Counted from the stretch's first letter, positions 8,175-18,296 are shown. The stretch: DNA of 64,000 nucleotides from Aphodoplasma sp045541115 (GCA_045541115.1 JAZQIM010000011.1:62001-126000), one strand, 5' to 3'. The notes: generated from the letters alone by a model not told the origin. Translations and numbers: made by a program.

Positions 8175-9263
8175 ATGAAAACAATTATACGAAACAGACA
8201 AATCTTTTTTTTATCATTAACATCCATACTCGGTTTCGGCCTTTTTGGTGCGGCACACATCGCTACAAAATATATGTCGACAGGTGCGTGGCTTTCAATA
8301 CTTTTAGCATCTCTTATATTTATTATCCCTGCCACAATTTTGTCCGCACTCTCAAAAAAATATATGGGAGATACTTTATTTGTCTATTCTAAAAAATCAG
8401 TCGGCACAAAAGCAGGCAATGTACTTGGCGCAATTTATGCTTTTTTTTATCTGCTTTTTACAACACTTTTGCTATCGTATTTTTCACATATAATTTCTAT
8501 GTGGATACTTCCAAACACCAATTACCATCTTATCTGTGCATTTTTGGTGCTCATATGTATATACGCGCTCTCGCGCGGCTTTACGAGCACAGTTCGTATG
8601 GTAAGCCTCACAGGTGCTGTGAGTGCACTTGCCGTCATAATAATTCGCATCACAATGATTGCTTCGGGCGATATGAGAAATCTTTTCCCTTTAATTGAAA
8701 CTAACTACCTGCCCATGCCACTTATAAAGGCTACTGCTTTAACAAGTGTATTCTTCTTTGGCATAGGAATTCTTGCAATAATGCCAAACAACTTAGCGAA
8801 AAAAACCAGCAAATTTGCTGCCATCTTTGGAGTAGTCATCGGCGCACTGATGCTCATACTGATATGTGCATCGTGTTTTTGTGTGCTCAGCCCTTTAGCC
8901 ACATCGATATATTCTGATGCAGTTTCTCTTTCGATGAAGGCTTTTGACATTTCCCGTATAACCTTTATACAGCGCGCTGATATAATATTTATTATAACAT
9001 GGACAACTTTAATGCTTTCCACGCTCTGCATCCTTATTTATATACCTCACACATATATAAAGACCGTTCTTCCCAAAACAAAAACTGCTCTTACAAACAG
9101 CCTGATGGGCATTTTTGTATATCTCGTTACAATAATTATACCAGATACTGACGTGGCAATGCAATATATAACTGTCATTTCTTGCACGCTGGGAATAATA
9201 GCTCTGTTTATAATACCTTCTATAATTCTTATATGTCCGGAGGTAAAAAATGAAAATAAATAA
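8175..9263 (+). CDS. Spore germination permease, GerAB family
   Basis: A 362-residue integral membrane protein with about ten helices, of the spore germination permease family related to amino-acid transporters. In germinant receptors the B subunit senses the germinant in the inner spore membrane. A GGGAGGAA ribosome site at 8165-8172 sets the start at 8175; the frame extends upstream to 8013 without a ribosome site. It overlaps the GerAC-like gene by 14 bases. Confidence 0.88.
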   Translation: MKTIIRNRQIFFLSLTSILGFGLFGAAHIATKYMSTGAWLSILLASLIFIIPATILSALSKKYMGDTLFVYSKKSVGTKAGNVLGAIYAFFYLLFTTLLLSYFSHIISMWILPNTNYHLICAFLVLICIYALSRGFTSTVRMVSLTGAVSALAVIIIRITMIASGDMRNLFPLIETNYLPMPLIKATALTSVFFFGIGILAIMPNNLAKKTSKFAAIFGVVIGALMLILICASCFCVLSPLATSIYSDAVSLSMKAFDISRITFIQRADIIFIITWTTLMLSTLCILIYIPHTYIKTVLPKTKTALTNSLMGIFVYLVTIIIPDTDVAMQYITVISCTLGIIALFIIPSIILICPEVKNENK

Positions 9264-10350
9264 GACGAAAATTGTATGCATTTATTTTATCTGCATCTGT
9301 CTTTTTTTGTGTTCTTGCAAAGGGTATACCGAAATCGAAAATATGGACATACTTACATCTCATTTTGTATATGGCGATGGTGCAAATATCCAGCTCGGTG
9401 GTGGAATCGCAAATGTCAGAAGCTTTTCTGACAGCATGGCAGACAATCCCGTAAACTATATAAATGCAAGTGCTCCTACGCTTCATGAAGCATCACAAAA
9501 ATTGCAGCTTTGCGCTGACCATAAACTTTTCTATGGCTCAATACGTGCTCTTATAATTGGAGAAAATTATGCGAAAAATGATGTCGGGGAATTTTTTGAT
9601 TATATTTACAGTCTCCCCGACCACCGTGCAAGTGTAGACGTTTTTACATCATCTACCCCGGCGCGCGAAATCGTGGAATATAAAGCCATAAATGATTTTT
9701 CGGGTGGGTTTGCCGCCGAAAGCATTGTAACTACGCTGCAAAATGATAATTCCATGATATCGTGTACCCTTTCTGATATCTGGCAGGCAAGACTTCAGGA
9801 AAATGTCGGTTTTGTTATTCCTGATATAAAAATTTCCGATGATGTTATGCATATAAACGGATATAGCATTTTTAAGAATGAACAAATGATATCACAGCTT
9901 GGTACAGCTTCTACTAATGCGTTAAATTTCTTACTCTCAAAAAAGGCAAAAGCAACATATACTCTTACTCTCGATGATAAAACAACATGTAATATAACAG
10001 CAATTATGACGAAAAAAAAGATAGATGTATTTGAAGATGAAACAGGGATTTTGAATGTCGATGCTCCGTTTAACTTTGATCTAAAAGTAACGACAAACAG
10101 GGCCGATGAGCTTACAGATGCACAAAAAGAGTATATAAAAACTTATGTATTGGACAAAATAAAAAGCGAGATTATGGACGCTTTTTATGAAGCAAAACGT
10201 CTCGGATGTGACTATCTAAAGCTATATAGCTCATATCAGGCAAAAAGTCGCAGCCGATTTTATGAGCTTGACTGGGAAAATCTGATTTCATCTATGAATA
10301 TCAATACAAGCGTTTTTATAGGCAAAATACAACACGATACCGTGAGGTGA
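9250..10350 (+). CDS. Germinant receptor lipoprotein, GerAC family
   Basis: 366 residues. A lipoprotein signal peptide ends in LCSC with Cys23 as the probable lipidated residue, followed by GYTEIENMDI, typical of GerAC. A long mixed alpha/beta ectodomain follows. C subunits are the lipid-anchored part of the receptor facing the outer side of the inner spore membrane. It sits between the B-type and A-type genes. Confidence 0.88.
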   Translation: MKINKTKIVCIYFICICLFLCSCKGYTEIENMDILTSHFVYGDGANIQLGGGIANVRSFSDSMADNPVNYINASAPTLHEASQKLQLCADHKLFYGSIRALIIGENYAKNDVGEFFDYIYSLPDHRASVDVFTSSTPAREIVEYKAINDFSGGFAAESIVTTLQNDNSMISCTLSDIWQARLQENVGFVIPDIKISDDVMHINGYSIFKNEQMISQLGTASTNALNFLLSKKAKATYTLTLDDKTTCNITAIMTKKKIDVFEDETGILNVDAPFNFDLKVTTNRADELTDAQKEYIKTYVLDKIKSEIMDAFYEAKRLGCDYLKLYSSYQAKSRSRFYELDWENLISSMNINTSVFIGKIQHDTVR

Positions 10351-10356
10351 TAAATA

Positions 10357-11799
10357 ATGGCAATTCATAATGCAAAGATGCTTTGCGATGATATGCAGCA
10401 AAATAATAATGTCATAAAAAGAGTCTTAAAAAATGAAGATGGCGAAATCTATATTATATATGTAAAACAGCTCACCGACGTCGAGCTTCTGACTCATAGC
10501 GTTATACACCCACTTCAAAAACATAAGCTTGAATCAAACAAAAAAATTGATGCAAATTTTGCTTTGAGCAGCGTAATAACTGCAGACGATTGCAAGTTTA
10601 TTTATGATGAACAAAAAGTGCGCGACCGCGTTCTTTCAGGCATGACAGTAGTCCTTTTTTCAAACGATAATGTCGGCATCGAGATAAACTTTAAAAAGGT
10701 TGTGCGAAAATCGCCCGATGCTTCCGAAATAAATTACTCGATATGGGGCGCAAAGGACTCTTTTACCGAAAACCTCGACGCAAACCTTTCCTTGATACGA
10801 TACCGTATAAAAGATGAGTCTCTAAAGCTTGAAATGTTTGAAATCGGACGGCGCACAAAAACCTCTCTTCTTATGGCTTACATCGGCGATATTGCAAATG
10901 AGGAATATGTAAATACAATAAAAAAACGCATAAACAAAATTGACATTGACGGTCTTTTGGAATCTGCACAGCTACAATGGTTTTTAAACGACAAAAAATT
11001 TGCGCTCTTTCCGCAGGCAGGTCTTGAACAACGCTCTGACATCGCATGCAGCGCAATGCTCGAAGGAAAAATTGTCCTGCTTCTTGATGGAAGTGGTGTT
11101 GCACTTATTTTACCAAAGCTCTTAATTGAGTTTTTGTGGTCAAGTGACGATGAGTGCGACAATATATATTTCGGCACATTTTCAAAGCTTCTAAGAATTA
11201 TTTCCGTATTCATCTCAGCAACAATTACTTCTTTTTACATGGCACTGACAGGTTTTCATGCAGGCGCTTTGCCCACGGCATATTCCATGATGATTGCATC
11301 AGGACGTTCCGGAGTGCCGTTTTCAGTAATTACCGAAGTAATTCTCATCGAAATACTAATCGAAATTCTTCGCGAATCACTCATTCGTGTGCCACGCAGC
11401 TTTGGCTCCGCCATGGGAATTGTAGGCGGTATAGTAATCGGCCAGGCAGCCGTCGATGCGGGGCTTTTCAGCCCGGTCATTTTAGTCATCGCCGCACTTT
11501 CGCTTATGAGCTCGTATATTGTTCCCGACTACAATCTTACAAATGCCGTGCGAATGATTAAGTTTGCTCTTATAGCCTTCACATCTGTTTTTGGCTTGTT
11601 CGGGCTTGTATGCGGCTTGTTTTTACTTGTATTAACGCTTATTGCAGACACTTCACTCGGCTCTTCGTATTTTGCACCGTATGCACCGTTTAATTTAAGG
11701 GACTCATTAAAATCCATATTTACAAACAAATATCTGTCGATAAAACGACCAAATTTTCTTCATACAAAAAACAAGACAAGACAAAAAAAAACAGGCTGA
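10357..11799 (+). CDS. Germinant receptor subunit, GerAA family
   Basis: 480 residues. A soluble N-terminal domain (about 1-240) is followed by a membrane domain of four to five helices (about 275-450) and a basic tail. It contains DRVLSGMTVVLF and the PRSFGSAMGIVGGIVIGQAAVDAG region conserved in GerAA/GerKA proteins. It starts 6 bases after the C-type gene. The operon order is B-C-A rather than the common A-B-C. The stop codon lies in the loop of the terminator hairpin. Confidence 0.9.
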   Translation: MAIHNAKMLCDDMQQNNNVIKRVLKNEDGEIYIIYVKQLTDVELLTHSVIHPLQKHKLESNKKIDANFALSSVITADDCKFIYDEQKVRDRVLSGMTVVLFSNDNVGIEINFKKVVRKSPDASEINYSIWGAKDSFTENLDANLSLIRYRIKDESLKLEMFEIGRRTKTSLLMAYIGDIANEEYVNTIKKRINKIDIDGLLESAQLQWFLNDKKFALFPQAGLEQRSDIACSAMLEGKIVLLLDGSGVALILPKLLIEFLWSSDDECDNIYFGTFSKLLRIISVFISATITSFYMALTGFHAGALPTAYSMMIASGRSGVPFSVITEVILIEILIEILRESLIRVPRSFGSAMGIVGGIVIGQAAVDAGLFSPVILVIAALSLMSSYIVPDYNLTNAVRMIKFALIAFTSVFGLFGLVCGLFLLVLTLIADTSLGSSYFAPYAPFNLRDSLKSIFTNKYLSIKRPNFLHTKNKTRQKKTG

Positions 11800-11812
11800 T
11801 GCCTGTTTTTTT
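11786..11812. terminator. Bidirectional terminator between ger operon and NlpC gene
   Basis: AAACAGGC / GCCTGTTT stem with loop TGAT, an A-run on the left and a T-run on the right, so it works on both strands. It sits between two convergent genes. Confidence 0.9.
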
Positions 11813-11816
11813 AATC

Positions 11817-12710
11817 TTAAAAAATTCTTGTCGCACCAACATATCTTGATGCATAATAACCTGTGTTAATCGACTCAATGCACACTGTTCTTCCACTGTA
11901 TGGCGCATGAATCATTTTTCCGTCTCCAATATATATACCGACGTGTCCTATGCCATTTCCGTATGTATTAAAGAACACAAGATCGCCGCAAACAAGCTCG
12001 CTCTTCGATACTCTTACGCCGTTACTTGCCTGACCTGCAGCTGTGCGATTAAGTGTTACTCCCAGCTTTTTGTATACGTACGATGTAAATCCCGAACAGT
12101 CAAAGCCTTTCGGACTTGAACCACCATAACGGTACGGCGTTCCTATATACTTTTTTGCTTCCTCGACAACTGCTATCGCACCTGTAGGCTTGTAATTGTA
12201 TTCTTCTTCTGAAATAATATCTAAATACTGCTTGTACACATAACGCTCAATTTCATCTTCCTGAACTATATAAAACCCGTTTTCTTCGCCATATATAATG
12301 TATTTTGTGCCTGTAGGAACTTTATTTACTATTGTACAATCGAATGTAGCACCATTTCTTACATTTAATGAGTCAACAGTCGTCTTGCCATATATTACTT
12401 CATCATAGTATACTTTTTCCGGTGATATATTGTCTGCAGATGAAAGCTTTATATAATCACTTACAACGTATGCATATCCATCATTGTAGTTTATTATGTA
12501 CCATCCGCACTGCTCACAATCGTATGCATTTACCATTGTGTTTTCCTTTAATACATCGATTACGCTTGCTTCATATGATGGGTTGCTTCTGACATTTAGT
12601 GCACTTGCAGTAACGACTCCGTCACGCGCAATTGCCACACAAGAAAATATGCTACATGTAATAACAACTATGCTGATAACAGCACCCATTATCTTATGTA
12701 TAAACTTCAT
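11817..12710 (-). CDS. Secreted SH3b-SH3b-NlpC/P60 peptidoglycan endopeptidase
   Basis: 297 residues with a signal peptide (about 1-28), two bacterial SH3 domains (about 33-90 and 110-160, with ALNVRSNPSYEASV and SLNVRNGATFDCTI), and an NlpC/P60 domain (about 177-297). Catalytic residues are Cys205 (FDCSGF), His256 (GHVGIY) and His268 (MIHAPY). Such enzymes cut the gamma-D-Glu to diamino-acid bond of wall peptides. It is a monocistronic gene facing the ger operon. Confidence 0.92.
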   Translation of the reverse strand: MKFIHKIMGAVISIVVITCSIFSCVAIARDGVVTASALNVRSNPSYEASVIDVLKENTMVNAYDCEQCGWYIINYNDGYAYVVSDYIKLSSADNISPEKVYYDEVIYGKTTVDSLNVRNGATFDCTIVNKVPTGTKYIIYGEENGFYIVQEDEIERYVYKQYLDIISEEEYNYKPTGAIAVVEEAKKYIGTPYRYGGSSPKGFDCSGFTSYVYKKLGVTLNRTAAGQASNGVRVSKSELVCGDLVFFNTYGNGIGHVGIYIGDGKMIHAPYSGRTVCIESINTGYYASRYVGATRIF

Positions 12711-13085
12711 TAGTAAACCTCCAAGAAACTATAGTTTTTTACACTACGTTTTATATTGTACTATATTTTTTGGAGTTTGTCAAATATTTTTAACAAGTAA
12801 TTTAAAATTTCGTAATAATTTTTTATTTTTATTCATATACTTATTATTTGCTTCATTTTCAGTCCAAGTCTAAACCCTTTGCCATAAAAACCTTGGTGCA
12901 CAAGGCTTTTCGCAATCTATAAAATTTATGCATTACAAAATTTTGATTTTTTTAGCTTTTGTTTTTTTACGCAGAAAACAAATCAAATAATATTTTTTAG
13001 CTTTTTTTGTAACAATTGTAATAATTTATTATCTGCTCTTTTTCACGAAAATGAAACGAAATGATTAAACTTTTTGTAACTGCAT
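12711..13085. other. AT-rich intergenic stretch, nothing clear
   Basis: About 375 bases between the NlpC/P60 start and the terminator of the next minus-strand gene. It is A/T-rich with several T-runs. I see no reading frame with a ribosome site, no convincing RNA structure and no clear promoter pair. Confidence 0.5.
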
Positions 13086-13113
13086 AAAAAAAGAGACGTA
13101 CCAATTACGTCTC
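13086..13113 (-). terminator. Terminator of the nagA operon
   Basis: Minus strand GAGACGTA / TACGTCTC stem, 5-base loop, then seven T residues; 16 bases after the orphan gene's stop. Confidence 0.88.
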
Positions 13114-13129
13114 CTGCTTTTTTCGTTTA

Positions 13130-13429
13130 TTAACCCTGCGCAAGCGCATCTTCAAGCCAGAACACACCTACGTCAAGCGCAGACCATAACTCATCGCGCT
13201 CTGCTTTCTTTATCAGCTTGTTTTTTGGATTAAGATACTTATCATTTTGCTGCAATTGCACAGACACATGTCCCGCAACCTCAGTTTCACCATTTTTCTC
13301 AAAATCGCTCAACACAAACGAAACAATATATTTGTCGTCGGGGTTGCCGTAATAAATCATATTTCCCTGACGCACGAGCGGCTTTCCCTTATACATCAAA
13401 AGCTTGCTTTTTGTCTTTTTTTCAGCCAT
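13130..13429 (-). CDS. Conserved-looking small protein of unknown function
   Basis: 99 residues, soluble, no signal peptide. It reads as a compact mixed protein with a basic N-terminus (AEKKTKSKLLMYKGKPLVR) and an acidic C-terminal helix. I do not recognise the family. The start at 13429 is chosen because GGAG lies 6 bases before it, inside the alternative ATG at 13441. It lies downstream of nagA on the same strand and ends in a strong terminator, so it is probably the last gene of that transcript. Confidence 0.75.
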   Translation of the reverse strand: MAEKKTKSKLLMYKGKPLVRQGNMIYYGNPDDKYIVSFVLSDFEKNGETEVAGHVSVQLQQNDKYLNPKNKLIKKAERDELWSALDVGVFWLEDALAQG

Positions 13430-13518
13430 AATACTCTCCATTTCCGCAGCTAATAAAGCTGCAATCTATTCGCCTATATCTATTTTAGCATAGCAAAAAG
13501 GCATTGTCTATTAAAATT

Positions 13519-14643
13519 TTATATTTTTCTTCCTTTTATAAACACATCGCATAACTCAAGCTCGTTTGATACAATTAAGATATCCGCATCCTTGCCTTCT
13601 TTTATGCTTCCAATTTTATCGCTGAGTCCTATCGCCTTTGCAGGATTATACGTCGCCATCTTCACTGCGCTCTGTATGCTTACTCCCCATGATATCATAT
13701 TCTTTACGCAGTCCCATAGCGATGCTGTTCCACCGCAAATCGTTCCATTATCCTGCAGTGCAATGCCATCTTTTACAGTAACATTAAAACCGCCGAATTC
13801 ATATTTTCCATCGCCAAGTCCCGCCGCATTTACGCTGTCATTTATTAAAACCATTCTCTCATCGCCAAATAATTTGTACGCCATCATTGCCGTTTGCTTT
13901 TTCACATGAAGTCCGTCGCCTATAAGCTCAACCATCGCATCGCTTTCAAAAGCAGCCGCAATAAGCGTCAAATCTCTGTGATGGATACCTGGCATCGCAT
14001 TAAACAAATGCGTAACATGAGCAGCACCTGCCTTGAACGCCTCTTTGCACACATCGTATGTTGCAGCAGTATGTCCAAGCGAGATTTTTACCTTGTCTGC
14101 ATATTTTTTTATAAATTCAATTCCGCCGTCAAGTTCGGGCGCCATTGTAATAAGCCTTATATTACCTTTAGCCGCTGTTTGCAGCTCGTCAAAATCAAAC
14201 TGCTTCGGTGTGCGAAGCCAATCGGGGCGATGCGCGCCCTTATACTTCTCCGAAAGATACGGACCTTCCATATGTATACCTACAACAGATGCACCCTCTG
14301 TGCCCTTATCTATGGCAGATGCCACATTTTCTGCAGCCTTGCATGCATCATCGCGAAGAGCAGTTACCATCGTCGGCATAAACGACGTCGTGCCCGTTTT
14401 TGCCCATAATTTGCTCATTTCGTTTATTCCTTCATATCCACAGCCAATCGTGTCATAGCCCATAGCACCATGAGTATGAATGTTTACAAGTCCGGGAAAA
14501 ACATATGCGCCATTTGCATCTATAACCTCTCCGCCAGAAAGGTCAGAGCCTATCTTTATAATTTTACCATTATCTATTTGCAAATCATTTTTTTCAAATT
14601 CAAATTTATCATTTAAGATATTCGCATTTTTTATTGTATACAT
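13519..14643 (-). CDS. nagA: N-acetylglucosamine-6-phosphate deacetylase
   Basis: 374 residues, family length. Amidohydrolase fold with metal-site motifs HTHGAMGYD, HMEGPYL, SLGHTAAT and HVTHLFNAM, and the active-site Asp in LINDSVNAAG. It converts GlcNAc-6-P to glucosamine-6-P and acetate during wall recycling or amino-sugar use. It starts 22 bases after the MFS gene with a GGAG site, so the two are probably co-transcribed. No nagB is seen next to it. Confidence 0.95.
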   Translation of the reverse strand: MYTIKNANILNDKFEFEKNDLQIDNGKIIKIGSDLSGGEVIDANGAYVFPGLVNIHTHGAMGYDTIGCGYEGINEMSKLWAKTGTTSFMPTMVTALRDDACKAAENVASAIDKGTEGASVVGIHMEGPYLSEKYKGAHRPDWLRTPKQFDFDELQTAAKGNIRLITMAPELDGGIEFIKKYADKVKISLGHTAATYDVCKEAFKAGAAHVTHLFNAMPGIHHRDLTLIAAAFESDAMVELIGDGLHVKKQTAMMAYKLFGDERMVLINDSVNAAGLGDGKYEFGGFNVTVKDGIALQDNGTICGGTASLWDCVKNMISWGVSIQSAVKMATYNPAKAIGLSDKIGSIKEGKDADILIVSNELELCDVFIKGRKI

Positions 14644-14665
14644 TTTTTCTCCAATCTGCCGTGCC

Positions 14666-15937
14666 CTATTGCTGCAGCTCTTCTACATTCTCTCTTTTTG
14701 TAAAAACGAGTACGACCGGTACGGCTATTTGTAAAATTCCAAATACAACGAGTGTATATATCATATATGTAGTTTCGCTAAGAACAAGCATTATAATAAA
14801 TGTCGCTACTATGCGTCCAATGTTAATGTAAAATTCACGCACAGACATAATCTCAAGATTTTTGCGGTTTGAATGCGGAATTTTGTATGACGCTTCATAA
14901 AACAGTGTAAACACGGCGCTTATAAAAACTCCCTGCACAAATGCGTTTATTGCTCCATACGAAAAAATCACCGATTTATCAATACCTAAAAGAAGTATAA
15001 ATCCCGATATCGCAAACATAACAGCTGCTATAAATATCGCTGTGTTTCTGCTTTTTTCTCCAACATAGCGCTGTGCCAAATTCGAAGCAAACGCCTGAAG
15101 TACTGTACAGACAAGAAGATACATCGCCACAGATATGTTTGACATATCTATTGTAAAAAGTAACACGGGAATTAAAAATGCTACTGCGCCTTCGCGAAGT
15201 CCACTTATCATGTCCGCAATTACGCAACTTCGCATATCCTTATTCTTTACCGAAAACACAAACACATTACCAAACTGTGTATTGCCGTTTTTTCCATCGT
15301 TATAGGAAAGGCCAAAACAATGCACGCCGCTTGCAGCCAATATAACTAAAGATACAACGAAAATTATTATATAGCCGCCCATACCTTTTGCAAGCTTCGA
15401 TAAAAGTGCGGCAAAAAGTGGTGCTATTGCAGCTGCAGATATATTTATCGATCCCTGAAGCGATAAGTAATGTCCTCTGTTTTCAGCACTTGTAGCGTAT
15501 GTTGCGGCGCTGCTGTAATTTAAATTAAAAAATACACTTCCCGCCCCACTAAGCAAACCTAAAAGCCATATAAGTCCTACGCTCCTGCTTCCCAATACAA
15601 GAATAAGGATATATAACAAAGCGTAAAACACAAGTCCTGTAAGCATGAGCATGCGCGAGCGTACATTTTTTCCTATAATACCTATTATAACAGATAAAAA
15701 CGCCACCGATGCATACATACATAAATTGTAATATGCTACCGCGCGCAGCCCCGACTCAATCTCACCACTTGCATATGCACACGAATATATAAAAGTGTTT
15801 ACGAAGACTGCCGACATCGCAGTCGCTATATAAAACAGCGACACGGTCGATAAAAACAGCTTCTGTTCACGCATCAATACGCCGCCCGTCATCATTTCGG
15901 CGAGCCTTGCATAAATGCGTTTAAAATAAGCACCCAT
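14666..15937 (-). CDS. Major facilitator superfamily transporter
   Basis: 423 residues with about 12 predicted membrane helices and a central cytoplasmic loop (about 205-225). The pattern is MFS-like, with Gly-rich early helices and a basic linker (NVRSRM) after the second helix. The substrate cannot be read from sequence. Tight linkage to nagA suggests, but does not prove, a role with amino sugars or wall-derived compounds. A GGGGGA ribosome site precedes the start. Confidence 0.8.
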   Translation of the reverse strand: MGAYFKRIYARLAEMMTGGVLMREQKLFLSTVSLFYIATAMSAVFVNTFIYSCAYASGEIESGLRAVAYYNLCMYASVAFLSVIIGIIGKNVRSRMLMLTGLVFYALLYILILVLGSRSVGLIWLLGLLSGAGSVFFNLNYSSAATYATSAENRGHYLSLQGSINISAAAIAPLFAALLSKLAKGMGGYIIIFVVSLVILAASGVHCFGLSYNDGKNGNTQFGNVFVFSVKNKDMRSCVIADMISGLREGAVAFLIPVLLFTIDMSNISVAMYLLVCTVLQAFASNLAQRYVGEKSRNTAIFIAAVMFAISGFILLLGIDKSVIFSYGAINAFVQGVFISAVFTLFYEASYKIPHSNRKNLEIMSVREFYINIGRIVATFIIMLVLSETTYMIYTLVVFGILQIAVPVVLVFTKRENVEELQQ

Positions 15938-15991
15938 AAATCCCCCACTCTGACGAGCATTTCTTACAAAACAAATGTCCGTCGTAGCATT

Positions 15992-16025
15992 AAATGCGTA
16001 GCTAAAAAAGTTAAGCTACGCATTT
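15992..16025 (-). terminator. 12-bp hairpin after the DUF1858 gene
   Basis: AAATGCGTAGCT / AGCTACGCATTT perfect inverted repeat with a 10-base loop. The T-run beyond it is short on both strands, so termination may be weak. It separates the DUF1858 gene from the MFS gene. Confidence 0.6.
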
Positions 16026-16034
16026 ATACGCTAT

Positions 16035-16241
16035 TTATTTATTCTCAAGATATTCGTTGATACGCGCTACAAGCTCATCTGCATCGGTCGCGTGAACTGC
16101 ACACGCATCCTCAATCGACTCTCCGCTTGCTGACGGACATCCTAAACAATGCATTCCCATATCGAGAAAAAACTGCGCTGTTGACGGATCCATCTTAAGC
16201 ACCTCAGCAATAATCATATCCTTTGTAACTTTCATTTTCAT
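16035..16241 (-). CDS. DUF1858 small redox-disulfide protein
   Basis: 68 residues with the DUF1858 pattern: KVTKDMIIAEVLKMDP, then GMHCLGCP with a CxxC pair, then a helical end. Homologs are found with hybrid-cluster (prismane) proteins and are thought to be redox or metal-linked. Here it lies 33 bases after ftsH on the same strand. GGAGG is only 3 bases from the ATG at 16241; the ATG two codons later is the better-spaced alternative start. Confidence 0.85.
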   Translation of the reverse strand: MKMKVTKDMIIAEVLKMDPSTAQFFLDMGMHCLGCPSASGESIEDACAVHATDADELVARINEYLENK

Positions 16242-16274
16242 TTTCCTCCTTATATTTATTTTTTAACTGATATA

Positions 16275-18212
16275 TTATTCATTTTCTGTGTCTGTTTCTG
16301 CCTTTTTTTCATAATCAGACTCTTCTTGCCTCTCTGTTTCTTCTTTAGCATCACTGATTTCATTTACAAAAAGCTTTTCAAATTCCTCGCCCGACAGCTT
16401 TTCCCTTTCAATAAGTGCATCTGCAACACGCTCAAGCGTTGCAAAATTATCGCGCAAAAGCTTTTCGCACTTTTTGTAGCACGAATCAACAATATCCCTT
16501 ATTTCCTCATCGATGCGTGCCGCAACTTCTTCGCTGTAATTCTTTGACTGTGCCAAATCTCTGCCGATAAATACCTCATGCGCTGAGCCGCCGTAATTTA
16601 TCGGTCCGAGTTTTTCGCTCATGCCGTATTGCATAACCATCTTTCTTGCTATATCCGTAGCTCTTTCAATATCGTTTGATGCGCCGGAGCTTATATCATC
16701 AAGAGAGATTTTCTCCGCAACACGACCGCCCAAAAGCACTATAATGCTTTCTATCATTTCTGTTTTTGAAGTATACCACTTATCTTCACTTGGCAGATGC
16801 ATCGTATATCCGCCTGCCATGCCACGCGGTATTATTGATACCTCATGGACAGGGTCTTGTGTCGGCAAACATCTTGTTATAACTGCGTGACCTGCCTCAT
16901 GGTACGCCGTAAGCTTCTTTTCATGCGCCGTAATCTTACGTGATTTTTTCTCCGTACCCATGACAACCTTAAGCATTGCATCTTCAAGATGCTTTATGTG
17001 TATTACACTTGAATTTTCACGTGCAGCAAGAAGCGCCGCCTCATTCATAAGGTTCTCTAAATCTGCTCCGGTAAATCCGGCAGTCGTTTTTGCTATTACA
17101 GACAAATCAACATCTTCGCCAATCGGCTTTCCCTTTGAATGCACTTTTAAAATCGCCTCTCTGCCAACCACATCGGGAACGCCTACTACAACCTGTCTGT
17201 CAAATCGTCCCGGACGAAGAAGCGCCGGATCAAGTATGTCAGGTCTGTTTGTCGCAGCTAAAATTATCACTCCTGCATTTTCTCCAAAACCGTCCATTTC
17301 AACGAGCAATTGATTAAGCGTTTGTTCTCTTTCATCATGGCCGCCGCCAAGTCCCGCTCCACGCTGACGTCCTACTGCATCAATCTCATCGATAAAGACT
17401 ATACACGGGCTGTTTTTCTTTGCCTGCTCAAACAAATCCCTTACTCTCGATGCGCCGACACCGACAAACATCTCAACAAAATCAGAACCGCTTATACTAA
17501 AAAACGGTACTCCCGCCTCACCTGAAACGGCTTTTGCAAGAAGTGTTTTACCCGTTCCCGGAGGACCTACCAAAAGAACACCACGCGGAATACGTGCTCC
17601 GAGGTCAATATATTTTTTAGGATTTCTTAAGAAATCAACAATCTCCTCAAGCTCTGCTTTTTCTTCATCTGCACCGGCAACATCAGAGAAAAGTACCTTC
17701 TTTTTATTTGCATCACTGTTTACCTTTGCGCGACTTTTTCCAAATGACATTGCTTTTGAGCCGCCTTGCGACTGGTTCATAAAGAAAATGTAAATGAAAA
17801 TCAAAAGTCCTACTGTACCGAGCACAGGCAGAAGTGATACCCACCACGGCTGGCTCGTCGGTGCTTTTGTGTCATATTTTAATTTCCCGTCACGAACCTG
17901 TGTGCGAATTGTTTCTCCCAAATCCTGCTCAAACACAAGCATATTTGGTATATCAACTTCCATTATCTGAACTTTATCCGAGATAACCTTTCCATTTTCA
18001 TCAGTAATTTTCATCGGTTCAGCAAGCTTTGCAACAGCCGTACTGTCAACAACCGTGAGTTCAACAACTCTTCCCGCTTCAACTTCCCGTATCAAATCGG
18101 AATATACCTTCTTTACCGAACCTGACTGTGTGCCGGAAAGTGTATATACGAAAATTAACAATACAGCAAATAAAACAGCATAAAATCCAAAGCTCTTCAA
18201 ATGTTTTTTCAA
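16275..18212 (-). CDS. ftsH: ATP-dependent zinc metalloprotease FtsH
   Basis: 645 residues. Two N-terminal membrane helices (about 8-26 and 124-145) flank an extracytoplasmic domain; the AAA domain has Walker A GPPGTGKT (216-223) and Walker B IVFIDEIDAV; the M41 protease domain has the zinc motif HEAGH. It degrades membrane and regulatory proteins. The start is TTG at 18212, with AAGGAG eight bases before it. It follows hpt, the classic Firmicute tilS-hpt-ftsH order. The tail is rich in Glu. Confidence 0.96.
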   Translation of the reverse strand: MKKHLKSFGFYAVLFAVLLIFVYTLSGTQSGSVKKVYSDLIREVEAGRVVELTVVDSTAVAKLAEPMKITDENGKVISDKVQIMEVDIPNMLVFEQDLGETIRTQVRDGKLKYDTKAPTSQPWWVSLLPVLGTVGLLIFIYIFFMNQSQGGSKAMSFGKSRAKVNSDANKKKVLFSDVAGADEEKAELEEIVDFLRNPKKYIDLGARIPRGVLLVGPPGTGKTLLAKAVSGEAGVPFFSISGSDFVEMFVGVGASRVRDLFEQAKKNSPCIVFIDEIDAVGRQRGAGLGGGHDEREQTLNQLLVEMDGFGENAGVIILAATNRPDILDPALLRPGRFDRQVVVGVPDVVGREAILKVHSKGKPIGEDVDLSVIAKTTAGFTGADLENLMNEAALLAARENSSVIHIKHLEDAMLKVVMGTEKKSRKITAHEKKLTAYHEAGHAVITRCLPTQDPVHEVSIIPRGMAGGYTMHLPSEDKWYTSKTEMIESIIVLLGGRVAEKISLDDISSGASNDIERATDIARKMVMQYGMSEKLGPINYGGSAHEVFIGRDLAQSKNYSEEVAARIDEEIRDIVDSCYKKCEKLLRDNFATLERVADALIEREKLSGEEFEKLFVNEISDAKEETERQEESDYEKKAETDTENE

Positions 18213-18296
18213 GCTATCAACTCCTTTTCACCGAAGATTATGTTATCATAATTGTCGTTTAAATACAACCTTCTTCACAAATTGTTTAAAATTTGT

